A DNA stretch of 12,282 nt from Thermoplasmata archaeon (GTDB taxonomy: Archaea; Thermoplasmatota; DTKX01; GCA-020343715), in contig CP070808.1 in NCBI GenBank assembly GCA_020343715.1, positions 1,394,591 to 1,406,872 of the forward strand. Reading direction: 5' to 3'. Positions 1-6,958 of this stretch are shown one piece after another; within the stretch, counting starts at the first letter, position 1, and the number at the start of each line of letters is the position of its first letter. A program made the position numbers and the translations under genes. The notes beneath the pieces were generated by a model, which worked only from the letters and a program-made list of their open reading frames with translations, ran no database searches and was not told where the DNA came from.

Positions 1-884
1 GAGTACTCGTGGTCCATCCACGCGCGCGCGGCCGCCACCTCTGGCTGGTTCTCCAGGTTCCCGGCGACCATGTACGAGAAGTAGCCCGCCGCGGTGATGG
101 AACCGTAGGACTCGAAGGCCTGCTCGCCCAGGGGCGTGCGGCTCCGGTAGGCGTTGTACACGAAGCCCCCGTCACCATGGCTGGGGAGGGTGATGTTGTG
201 GGCCCATTCCATGGGGTTGAGGTCGGGCCAGTTCTGGCAGAAGCTGCTGAACAGGGTGGAGTTTGTCCATACCCTTTCAGGGATGCTGTAGTCCGGTATC
301 ATCAGTTCCGCGCCCATGAGGGCCCAGATGCCGAACTGGGAGTTGCTGATGTCGGGGATGCCCGCGTAGTTCGGCCATCCGCCATGGTACCACTCGTCGG
401 TCTTGTTGTAGACGCTGTCATCGGAGAACTGCATCCTCTGTAGGAAGTCGGCCATCTTGACCAGCTTGTCATCGTCCTGGGGGTCGCCTGCGCCCGCCAT
501 GGCGATGAGGGATATGGAGGTCTCGTACGTCTGGTAGGTGTCCGCCAGCGTGCCGTCCGAAGGGTTGTAGAAGTTGCGCATATAACCGAGAGCGTTCTGG
601 ACGGTGGTGTTGGTGTAGTCGTAGCCAGCCCCGGTGAAGCATATGACCACGAAGCCGGTGACGCCCACGGAGCCCGACCAGCTGCCATCGAAGTTCTGGG
701 TCGACGCGTACCAGTCAAGGGCCTTGATGATGGAGTCCTGAACCTTCTGGGGCATTCCGTCGGGGCCGCTCGGGGGGATGGTCTCGTCCGCAAAAGTGCA
801 AGGCACGATGGACGCCATGGGCATTAGTGCCATCATGGCCATGACGGCGATCACGGCCATTCTCTTGCTGCTTCCTTTCTTCAA
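1..884 (-). CDS. Secreted prenyltransferase/squalene-cyclase-like repeat protein (C-terminus cut by window edge)
   Basis: The first 294 residues are present and the C-terminus lies beyond position 1. The start is TTG at 884-882, chosen because a perfect GGAGGT sits 6 nt before it. The product begins with a basic stretch (KKGSSKR) and a hydrophobic run to about residue 32, a signal peptide with probable cleavage after TFA. The mature part shows repeats of the alpha/alpha-toroid (terpene cyclase/prenyltransferase) superfamily: QNFDGSWSG at 63-71 resembles a QW motif, PDISNSQFGIWAL at 177-189, GDGGFVYN at 237-244 and YGSITAAGYFSYM at 260-272. I do not see the DxDD acid motif of squalene-hopene cyclases in this part, so a structural or binding role is as likely as catalysis. 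The gene lies 2 nt after the PKD protein gene and is probably translationally coupled to it. Fold assignment is good; substrate and function are unknown. Confidence 0.8.
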   Translation of the reverse strand, partial: MKKGSSKRMAVIAVMAMMALMPMASIVPCTFADETIPPSGPDGMPQKVQDSIIKALDWYASTQNFDGSWSGSVGVTGFVVICFTGAGYDYTNTTVQNALGYMRNFYNPSDGTLADTYQTYETSISLIAMAGAGDPQDDDKLVKMADFLQRMQFSDDSVYNKTDEWYHGGWPNYAGIPDISNSQFGIWALMGAELMIPDYSIPERVWTNSTLFSSFCQNWPDLNPMEWAHNITLPSHGDGGFVYNAYRSRTPLGEQAFESYGSITAAGYFSYMVAGNLENQPEVAAARAWMDHEY

Positions 885-886
885 GG

Positions 887-3361
887 CTAGACCTCCTTGC
901 CTCCCGTATCAGCTTCGGGTTCATTTAAATTCGGTTTGGTACGGATTCTTACCATCAGAGCGGCGATGGCCACTATGATGACAGCCACAATGACGGTTAC
1001 GACGAGGTACCATGTGAGGTCGTCCCCCACAATGGCATCCTTGACGACGACCTCCAGGTGCACCACCGTCTGACCTCCGTCGTCGTCCCGTACGATGCAG
1101 GTCACGTTGTAGGTCCCTGCCTCCTCGAACCTGAAGGTCACCGCCTCGCCCTCCTCCTCGAAGGCGATGCCGTCGGAGGCGTCGAAGTCCCAGCCGACCC
1201 GGACCACCTCGCCGTCTGCGTCGGTGGCGGTCACCGAGAACTCGGCCTTCTCGTCCTTGTCCACATCCGATGGCCCCTGCACCTCGACCACCTCCGGAGG
1301 TAGGTTCCTCACGTCCACCGTGGTCCTGTTCACGTCTATGAGACCCCGGGAGTCCTCCACCGTCAGCGTCACAGGGTATATGCCCAGGTCCCGGTACAGG
1401 TGGGCGGCCTGCCAACCGTCGATTACCGTGCCGTCGCCCATGTCCCAGGTGATGTTCACTATCTCTCGGTCGTCCGTGGACGCGCTGGCGGATAGGACCA
1501 CGGAGGTCAGGCGGTCGGAGACCAGCGGTCCCTCGGGGGTGATGACGGCCTTCGGGGGCTCGTCCAGCTCCTCCACGTGAACAAGGCAGGTGTCGGCGTC
1601 CTCCACCAAGCCGTCGGAGACCCGCAGGGTGACGGTGAACCATCCCGCCGACCCGTAGACATGCTCCACGTACTCACCGAAGCCCACAGGGGAGCCGTCA
1701 CCGAAGTCCCACTCGTACGATAGGACGGCTGCGCCCCTGTACACGGTTCCCGTCGCGTCGATGTAGGTCACCTGGCCAACCATGGTCAGGAGGTCAGGGC
1801 CCGCGTCGGCCACCAGGGTACCGGGGGGATGGGCCGTCACCGACCTCTGGGCCTGGTTGTTGTGGGGGGCCAGGTCGTCCTCTCCGATAGGGGTGATCGA
1901 GACCGAGATCACGTGGTCCCCCTCGTCGAGGGTCAGCGGGAGGGTGTTGTCGGTGCCCACGCCGGGAGGCAGGTTGTGGATGGTACCACCGTACACCTGG
2001 ACGCCGTCCACCTGGACGACGAAGGTTGCCTGGCCCACCCTCTTTTCGCCCTGGTTGTGGACCGTGATCGTCACGTTGAAGGGCTCACCCCCGGTCACGG
2101 TGGGGGGGTCGAAGGTTATGTCCCGGGCGTAAACGGCCAGGTCCACCCCCTCCACCGGCAAGGTGGCCACCTTGAGGAATATCTCGGCGTTGCCCGTCCT
2201 CCAGTCTGACCAGGCGATCCTTGGCTCACCCTTGATGGAGAGACCTATCGCGGGGAACCTGGAGTCCCCGGTGCCGTCGGTGAGCTGGACCGGGTCGCCC
2301 AGGGGGTCCCCCTGGTCGTCCAGGGCCTGGTAGTGGACCTCGGTGAACCCGGTCAGTCCTTGGGACCAGACCACGTGGAGGCGGTTGTTGCCGTCGGCGG
2401 CCAGGGCCACGTCTCCGGCGCCCTGGGAGTTCCCGCCCACGATCTCCCTCTCGGTCTGGATGCGACCGCTGGAGTCCAACTTCGCGTACTGGATGGACTG
2501 CCTCGGGCCCACGCCGTCGGGCCATACCACGTGTATGTCGTTAGCGAGGTCGACGGCGACGTCGGGGAAACCGATGTTCCCCCGGGAGGTCCCGATGACC
2601 CGGTCGCCGACCAGCAGCTCCCCGGTCGATGACACCTTGGTGTAGTGGACCTCGGAGTTCCACTGGATCTGCCCCACCGGGGCCAGGGCGTTCCACACCA
2701 CGTGCAGATCGCCGCGGGAGTCCATGGTCACGGCGCTCTCCTGCTCGGTGCGGGTCTGGACCAGCTGGGTGTCGTCCACCACCTTCCTGCCGTTGCGGTC
2801 CAGCTGCATGTAGTAGAGGTGGGTCACGCCGTCGCGGCCGTCGAACCAGACCACGTGCAGGTGGTCCCTGCCGTCCATCCAGGCCGAGGCCTCGGCGGAG
2901 TCGCCCTGGGCGTCGGTGAGCCTGTCGGGACCGTGGACGAGGTCCCCGTCGGGCTCGGCCCTGGCGTACCACAGCTCCTGGTCCTCCATGGCGGTCCAGA
3001 CGAAGTGGACCATGCCGTCGGAGTCCACCGCCACCACCGGGTCCATGGAGGCCGAGAGGTTCTCTCCCAGCTGGTGACGCTGGCCCACGATGCCTCCGGC
3101 CTCGTCCAGCACCGCGAAGAACACGTTGTACTGGGCAACCCTCCGCTCCCGCCATGCGACCACCATGCCCCCGTCGGGCATGAGGGCCACGGTGGCGTCG
3201 TCGCTGGCATCCTGGGAATCGGACAGCATGATGTCGTCCCCCCACTCGAAGGCTGGGGGCTCTGCGGCCGTCACCGTGGGCACCAGGGACGCCGTCGACG
3301 AGACGAGGATGAGGGCGAGGACCAGTAAGGCCTTGCCGCCCCTCGGGCTTGGACGTGCCAT
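887..3361 (-). CDS. Membrane-anchored surface protein: seven-repeat propeller, CARDB-like domain, three PKD domains
   Basis: The 824-residue protein has a signal peptide (about 1-33). It is followed by seven repeats, each ending in a strand such as LHVVW, at about 66-70, 118-122, 168-172, 219-223, 276-280, 328-332 and 380-384. The near-regular 50-57 residue spacing suggests a seven-bladed beta-propeller (inference). A CARDB-like domain follows at about 404-511 (TVTGGEPFNVTITVHNQGE). Three PKD domains lie at about 516-598 (WDFGDG), 602-687 (WDMGDG) and 689-775 (WDFDASDG, degenerate). A membrane helix at about 783-803 with a basic flank (RIRTK) leaves a short acidic cytoplasmic tail, so nearly all of the protein is outside the cell. 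No catalytic motif is visible; adhesion, ligand binding or surface scaffolding is likely. It has its own promoter and leads a two-gene unit with the toroid protein. Confidence 0.9.
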   Translation of the reverse strand: MARPSPRGGKALLVLALILVSSTASLVPTVTAAEPPAFEWGDDIMLSDSQDASDDATVALMPDGGMVVAWRERRVAQYNVFFAVLDEAGGIVGQRHQLGENLSASMDPVVAVDSDGMVHFVWTAMEDQELWYARAEPDGDLVHGPDRLTDAQGDSAEASAWMDGRDHLHVVWFDGRDGVTHLYYMQLDRNGRKVVDDTQLVQTRTEQESAVTMDSRGDLHVVWNALAPVGQIQWNSEVHYTKVSSTGELLVGDRVIGTSRGNIGFPDVAVDLANDIHVVWPDGVGPRQSIQYAKLDSSGRIQTEREIVGGNSQGAGDVALAADGNNRLHVVWSQGLTGFTEVHYQALDDQGDPLGDPVQLTDGTGDSRFPAIGLSIKGEPRIAWSDWRTGNAEIFLKVATLPVEGVDLAVYARDITFDPPTVTGGEPFNVTITVHNQGEKRVGQATFVVQVDGVQVYGGTIHNLPPGVGTDNTLPLTLDEGDHVISVSITPIGEDDLAPHNNQAQRSVTAHPPGTLVADAGPDLLTMVGQVTYIDATGTVYRGAAVLSYEWDFGDGSPVGFGEYVEHVYGSAGWFTVTLRVSDGLVEDADTCLVHVEELDEPPKAVITPEGPLVSDRLTSVVLSASASTDDREIVNITWDMGDGTVIDGWQAAHLYRDLGIYPVTLTVEDSRGLIDVNRTTVDVRNLPPEVVEVQGPSDVDKDEKAEFSVTATDADGEVVRVGWDFDASDGIAFEEEGEAVTFRFEEAGTYNVTCIVRDDDGGQTVVHLEVVVKDAIVGDDLTWYLVVTVIVAVIIVAIAALMVRIRTKPNLNEPEADTGGKEV
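891..896 (-). promoter_or_regulatory. Shine-Dalgarno site for the toroid-protein gene
   Basis: On the minus strand this reads GGAGGT, 6 nt before the TTG at 884. It lies inside the last codons of the upstream PKD gene. It decides the TTG start over the in-frame ATG eight codons later, which would remove the basic n-region of the signal peptide. Confidence 0.75.
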
Positions 3362-3383
3362 CGGAGCGAATACTGGCTCGGGC

Positions 3384-3397
3384 TCTATAAAGGCTTC
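3384..3397 (-). promoter_or_regulatory. Archaeal BRE/TATA promoter of the PKD surface protein gene
   Basis: On the minus strand this reads CGAAG, CC, then TTTATAGA, matching a purine/A-rich BRE followed by a TATA box. The box centre is about 27 nt before the ATG at 3361. Transcription would therefore begin at or next to the start codon, giving a leaderless mRNA. No Shine-Dalgarno sequence precedes the ATG, which agrees. The promoter lies in the 60-bp gap after purH, so the surface module can be expressed separately from the purine genes. Confidence 0.6.
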
Positions 3398-3421
3398 GCC
3401 GGTGGGGGGTGGGGGGTCAAC

Positions 3422-4990
3422 TCAGTGGTTGAAGTGACGGATCCCAGAGAACACCAGGGCCATGCCGTGCTCGTTGGCGGCACCGATGACCTCCTCGTCG
3501 CGGATGGAGCCACCGGGCTCGATGACGGCGGCCACGTTCGCCTTCGCCGCCGCGTCGATGCCGTCGCGGAAGGGGAAGAAGGCGTCCGAGGCCATGCAGC
3601 TGCCCTCGATGGGCTTGCCCGCCTCCTTGGCCTTCATCACGCCGATCATCGCCGAGTCCACGCGCGACATCTGGCCCGCGCCGATGCCGATGGTCTCCAC
3701 GTCGTTGGCGTAGCAGATGCAGTTGGACTTGACGTGCTTGCACACCTTCATGGCGAACATGAGGCCGGCCATCTGCTCCTCGGTGGGGGCCAGCTCTGAC
3801 ACCGTGCGGAAGTCGGGACCGAAGACCTTCAGGTTGCGGTCCTGGACCAGCATGCCGCCCACAACCTGCTTCATGGTGTACATCTGGTCGTGCTCCCCGA
3901 TGGGGGGTTCGATCTCCAGCACCCTCAGGTTCTTCTTGCTCTTGAAGACCTCCAGGGCCTCGTCGGAGTACCCGGGGGCGATGGCTATCTCGTTGAAGGT
4001 GGCGCAGATCATCTCCGCCGTCTCCGCGTCGCAGGGCCTGTTCATCGAGATGACGCCGCCGAAGGCGGACTTGGGGTCGGTGGAGTGGGCCCGCTTGTAG
4101 GCCTGGCCCAGGGTGTCCCCGATGCCGACGCCGCAGGGGTTGTTGTGCTTCATGACGACGGCGGCCGTCTCCTCGAACTCCATCACCAGCTTGAGGGCGG
4201 AGTCGGCGTCCAGGATGTTGTTGAAGGACAGCTCCTTGCCCTGGTGCTGCTTCGCGTTGGCCAGGCAGGGCTCGACCACGCCGAACTCGGTGTAGAAGGC
4301 GGCGCCCTGGTGGGGGTTCTCGCCGTAGCGCAGCGACTGGCGGCGCTGGAGGCGCACCGTCATGTACTGGGGGAACCTGTCGTCGGCCTCCGCGATGTTC
4401 CGCTCCATGTAGTTGGCGATGGCGGCGTCGTAGGCGGCGGTGTGCACAAAGGCCTTCATGGCCAGGTTCCGACGGGTCTCGGCACCGATCGCACCCTCGT
4501 TGCGTCGCAGCTCGTCGATGTAGGCCGGGTAGTCCGCCGGGTCGCACAGAACGCTGGCCGACCCGTGGTTCTTGGCGGCGGCCCGCACGAAGGTGGGGCC
4601 CCCGATGTCTATCTGCTCGACGCAGTCCTCGAAGGGAGAGCCCTTGGCCACGGTGCTCTCGAAGGGGTAGAGGTTGATGGCCACCAGCCCTATGTTGCCC
4701 AGTCCCAGCTCCGACATCTGCGCCTGGTGCGAGTCCAGGTCCCGTCGGGCGAGCACGCCGGCGGCGATCTTCGGGTGCAGCGTCTTGACCCTGCCGTCCA
4801 GCACCTCGGGGAAACCGGTGTACTCCGACACCTCGGTCACCTCGATGCCCGCCCCCGTCAGCGCCTTCGCGGTGCCGCCGGTGGACAATATCTCCACGTC
4901 GTACTCCCTCAGGGCCCGGCCGAGGTCGACCACGCCCGTCTTGTCCGATACGCTGATCAGGGCCTTCCCGATGTCCAATAGGTCCGCCAT
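3422..4990 (-). CDS. purH: Bifunctional AICAR transformylase/IMP cyclohydrolase
   Basis: PurH catalyses the last two steps of IMP synthesis: folate-dependent formylation of AICAR to FAICAR, and ring closure to IMP. The 522 residues match the usual length. The N-terminal MGS-like cyclohydrolase domain shows [33 protein letters not shown] and [16 protein letters not shown]. The C-terminal transformylase domain shows RYGENPHQ, the catalytic Lys-His pair (K281-H282 in KHNNPCG), [26 protein letters not shown] and the terminal RHFNH. I chose ATG at 4990 because AGGTGGT stands 7 nt upstream; an in-frame GTG at 5002 lies inside that site and would add four residues. The gene is 17 nt after purP in the same operon. 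The transformylase half looks intact, so it duplicates the PurP reaction with a different formyl donor. Confidence 0.96.
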   Translation of the reverse strand: MADLLDIGKALISVSDKTGVVDLGRALREYDVEILSTGGTAKALTGAGIEVTEVSEYTGFPEVLDGRVKTLHPKIAAGVLARRDLDSHQAQMSELGLGNIGLVAINLYPFESTVAKGSPFEDCVEQIDIGGPTFVRAAAKNHGSASVLCDPADYPAYIDELRRNEGAIGAETRRNLAMKAFVHTAAYDAAIANYMERNIAEADDRFPQYMTVRLQRRQSLRYGENPHQGAAFYTEFGVVEPCLANAKQHQGKELSFNNILDADSALKLVMEFEETAAVVMKHNNPCGVGIGDTLGQAYKRAHSTDPKSAFGGVISMNRPCDAETAEMICATFNEIAIAPGYSDEALEVFKSKKNLRVLEIEPPIGEHDQMYTMKQVVGGMLVQDRNLKVFGPDFRTVSELAPTEEQMAGLMFAMKVCKHVKSNCICYANDVETIGIGAGQMSRVDSAMIGVMKAKEAGKPIEGSCMASDAFFPFRDGIDAAAKANVAAVIEPGGSIRDEEVIGAANEHGMALVFSGIRHFNH

Positions 4991-4997
4991 CTCGTAA

Positions 4998-5004
4998 ACC
5001 ACCT
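4998..5004 (-). promoter_or_regulatory. Shine-Dalgarno site of purH
   Basis: The minus strand reads AGGTGGT, 7 nt before the ATG at 4990 and just after the purP stop codon (5010-5008). The alternative GTG start at 5002-5000 falls within this site, so the ATG is preferred. Confidence 0.6.
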
Positions 5005-5007
5005 GGT

Positions 5008-6111
5008 CTAGAAAACCACCTTGTTGAGCTCGCCCTTCCCTCGGGCGATGTTGATGTCCCGGGACATGCGGCGGCCCGTGGACATGGGCTCGCCGAACAT
5101 GAACTCGGTGTACTGTGATCCTAACGGGTAGAGGTTGGAGCCCGCCACGATGCGGGCGGAGATCTCGAAGACGTAGAACTCCAGGTCGTCGGTGAGCACC
5201 GATTCTATGCAGAAGGGTCCGATGATGCCGGGGTAGAACTTCTCCAGCGACACGTCGACGATGTTCCGGCTCATCTCGAACACCCGGGGGAGCATCGACT
5301 CCCGGAGCACCAGGGGCAGGTTGCCCGTCACCACGAAGGTGCGCTCGATGTCCGCCTTCGCCAGCTCGTACCGGGAGAAGCCGAAGCGGTAAAGCTCGTC
5401 GATGTTCGACTCGACCCTGCGGTCGATGCCCAGCAGCTCCACCCTGCCCTCGCCGGCACTGTAGCCGTCACCGTGGATGGGCGAGTAGTACATCTGGAAG
5501 TAGTACCGGGTGCCCACGATGAACTCCTGCACGGTGAAGTCGTCGTCCTTGAGGCCGGGGGTGTTGGCCACCACCTGCTGGAACTCCTCCTCGTTGGCCA
5601 CGATGCGGAAGCCCTTGCCGCCCTTGGCGCCGGGCAGCTTGACGAAGCATGGCTCCCGGATGTCCTCGGGCTTGCGGAACAGGCGGGGCATCTTGCACCC
5701 GGCCTCGGTGAGCCATTCCCGCTCCTTGGTCCTGTCCGACTCCCAGTCCAGGACCTTGGGGTTCCCGAACATGGGCACCTCCAGCTGCTTTGCCACGGCC
5801 TCGGAGCCCACATACTCCACCATGGAGCCGTGGGGGATGAGCACCACGTTCCGCTCCATCAGCTCCCTCTGGAAGGAGGGCTTGAGCATCTCGTCGAAGT
5901 CCTCGACCTCCATGAACTCGTCGGGCCTGCCCATGGTGAAGGACTCGTACATCTCCCTCCTGTCGGACTTGGTGATGCCGATGGTGGGGAATCCCTCCTG
6001 ACGGGCCCCGTGGAATATCTGGAGCGCCGAGTGGGAGCAGATCGTGCCGATGGTGAGGCCCTCCATGTCGTAGGCCTCGAGGTTCGGGTTTGGACGGTTT
6101 TCCGGCACCAT
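5008..6111 (-). CDS. purP: Formate-dependent AICAR ligase (FAICAR synthetase), ATP-grasp
   Basis: PurP uses ATP and formate to convert AICAR to FAICAR, the archaeal alternative to folate-dependent transformylation. The 367-residue product aligns from memory along its length with Methanocaldococcus PurP. It shows TIGTICSHSALQI near the N-terminus (H27 at the place of the family's conserved His), VVLIPHGSMVEYVG, VPMFGNPKVLDWES, the glycine-rich ATP-grasp loop PGAKGGKGF (about 160-168), VELLGIDRRVESNID, VTGNLPLVLRESMLPRVFEMS, GIIGPFCIES and YVFEISARIVAGSN. The ATG at 6111 is chosen over an in-frame TTG at 6132 because the TTG overlaps the TATA box and the ATG sits about 24 nt after that box. The mRNA is then leaderless. 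It heads the purP-purH operon and is divergent from the metallo-hydrolase gene. Confidence 0.93.
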   Translation of the reverse strand: MVPENRPNPNLEAYDMEGLTIGTICSHSALQIFHGARQEGFPTIGITKSDRREMYESFTMGRPDEFMEVEDFDEMLKPSFQRELMERNVVLIPHGSMVEYVGSEAVAKQLEVPMFGNPKVLDWESDRTKEREWLTEAGCKMPRLFRKPEDIREPCFVKLPGAKGGKGFRIVANEEEFQQVVANTPGLKDDDFTVQEFIVGTRYYFQMYYSPIHGDGYSAGEGRVELLGIDRRVESNIDELYRFGFSRYELAKADIERTFVVTGNLPLVLRESMLPRVFEMSRNIVDVSLEKFYPGIIGPFCIESVLTDDLEFYVFEISARIVAGSNLYPLGSQYTEFMFGEPMSTGRRMSRDINIARGKGELNKVVF

Positions 6112-6129
6112 GTGGGGGGAATGCCCACA
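6111..6129. promoter_or_regulatory. Inverted repeat between the purP TATA box and start codon (candidate operator)
   Basis: A perfect 6-bp inverted repeat, TGTGGG-N7-CCCACA, fills the space between the TATA box and the purP start codon. A protein bound here would block assembly or escape of the initiation complex, so it is a candidate repressor site for purine control. The arms are short and GC-rich, so chance is a real alternative. Confidence 0.3.
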
Positions 6130-6130
6130 C

Positions 6131-6138
6131 AATATATC
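6131..6138 (-). promoter_or_regulatory. TATA box of the purP-purH operon
   Basis: The minus strand reads GATATATT, preceded by the purine-rich AGGAACCCT as a possible BRE. The box centre is about 24 nt before the purP ATG at 6111, consistent with transcription starting at or very near the start codon. No ribosome-binding site is present before that ATG. Confidence 0.55.
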
Positions 6139-6181
6139 AGGGTTCCTGTCGGCGGGTGAATCCCGGGCCCATATGGGTGTT

Positions 6182-6195
6182 CGGAATATTTATTA
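6182..6195 (+). promoter_or_regulatory. BRE/TATA promoter of the metallo-hydrolase gene
   Basis: CGGAA is followed by TATTTATTA, an AT-rich island in otherwise GC-rich DNA. The core centre is about 29 nt before the ATG at 6221, and no Shine-Dalgarno sequence precedes that ATG. A leaderless or nearly leaderless transcript is likely. The box lies 48 bp from the divergent purP TATA box. Confidence 0.55.
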
Positions 6196-6220
6196 CCAAG
6201 GGACGCACAGTGTAGTCGTG

Positions 6221-6913
6221 ATGCCGTTCGAGACTGTCCTGGAGGGCATCTACCAGGTCGGGGGGGCCGGACTGTCTGGCCCGGGTGACTGCTGTTGCTA
6301 CCTGGTCGACGCGGGGGACGGGGCCTCCGTCCTCGTGGACGCGGGACTGGGGACCGACCCGGTGGCGCTCTCCCGCAACATCGAGGACGCGGGCCACAGG
6401 GTCGAGGACATCGCGGCCCTGGTGCTGACCCACTGCCACATCGACCACATCGGGGGCGCCCCCGCCATCATCTACACCTCCGACTGCGAGGTGGTCGCCC
6501 ATGAGGCGGACGCCGACGCCATCGAGGAGGGGGACGCCCGCAGGACCGCCGCCCGGGCGTACGGCGTCAACTCGCCCAGGTTCGACGTGACCCGAAGGAT
6601 CTCCGCCGACGGCGGCGTCATGGAGTACGGCACCGCCCACATGGTCGTCATCCACACACCCGGTCACACACCGGGCAGCATCTGCCTCCAGATGTCCACC
6701 GAGGGCAACACGGTCATCTTCGCCCAGGACGTCCACGGGCCCTTCTACAGGGACTTCGGCTCGGACATCGGCGCCTGGCGGAGGTCGATGGAGCGCCTCA
6801 TCGCCATCGGCCCCGACGTCCTGCTGGAGGGCCATTACGGCATCATAAGGCCCAAGGGGGCCGCCATCGAGTTCATACGGGAGATGCTGGGCCTGGACAT
6901 GCGCATCCAGTGA
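6221..6913 (+). CDS. Metallo-beta-lactamase-fold hydrolase (glyoxalase II-like)
   Basis: The 230-residue product carries the full dinuclear metal set of the metallo-beta-lactamase superfamily: HCHIDH (H71, H73, D75, H76), H149 in HTPGHTPGS, D170 in FAQDVHG and H205 in LEGHYG. The order and spacing fit the glyoxalase II/thioester-hydrolase-like branch, cytoplasmic with no signal peptide. Substrate cannot be told from the sequence. ATG at 6221 is chosen because the strand-initial region (LEGIYQVGG...CCCYLVDAG) follows directly and a TATA box sits about 29 nt upstream. The open frame reaches back to 6110, but that part would overlap the promoters. Three consecutive cysteines (24-26) occupy the place where related proteins usually have Asn-Cys. 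The next gene begins 45 nt later with its own promoter. Confidence 0.9.
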   Translation: MPFETVLEGIYQVGGAGLSGPGDCCCYLVDAGDGASVLVDAGLGTDPVALSRNIEDAGHRVEDIAALVLTHCHIDHIGGAPAIIYTSDCEVVAHEADADAIEEGDARRTAARAYGVNSPRFDVTRRISADGGVMEYGTAHMVVIHTPGHTPGSICLQMSTEGNTVIFAQDVHGPFYRDFGSDIGAWRRSMERLIAIGPDVLLEGHYGIIRPKGAAIEFIREMLGLDMRIQ

Positions 6914-6923
6914 GCACCGCTCC

Positions 6924-6936
6924 GAAGGATTATAAG
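6924..6936 (+). promoter_or_regulatory. BRE/TATA promoter of the 181-residue membrane protein gene
   Basis: CGAAG is followed by GATTATAAG, nearly the same BRE-TATA arrangement as before the PKD gene. The box centre is 26-27 nt before the GTG at 6959, so the mRNA is probably leaderless. This supports GTG as the true start. Confidence 0.55.
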
Positions 6937-6958
6937 TCATCCTAGACAATATTATTAC

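Noticed and set aside
302..793. Open frame of 163 codons on the minus strand, overlapping the toroid protein in another frame
   Set aside because: The product is Ser/Thr/Pro/Arg-rich with no structure, while the overlapping frame gives a signal peptide and toroid repeats.
3890..4981. Open frame of 363 codons on the plus strand opposite purH
   Set aside because: It is fully antisense to a clearly recognised purH; the product has no family features and shows the same Gly/Val/His/Leu bias as other antisense frames.
6130..6132. TTG as the purP start
   Set aside because: It overlaps the TATA box and adds residues (LCGHSPH) not expected in the family; the ATG at 6111 fits the promoter spacing.
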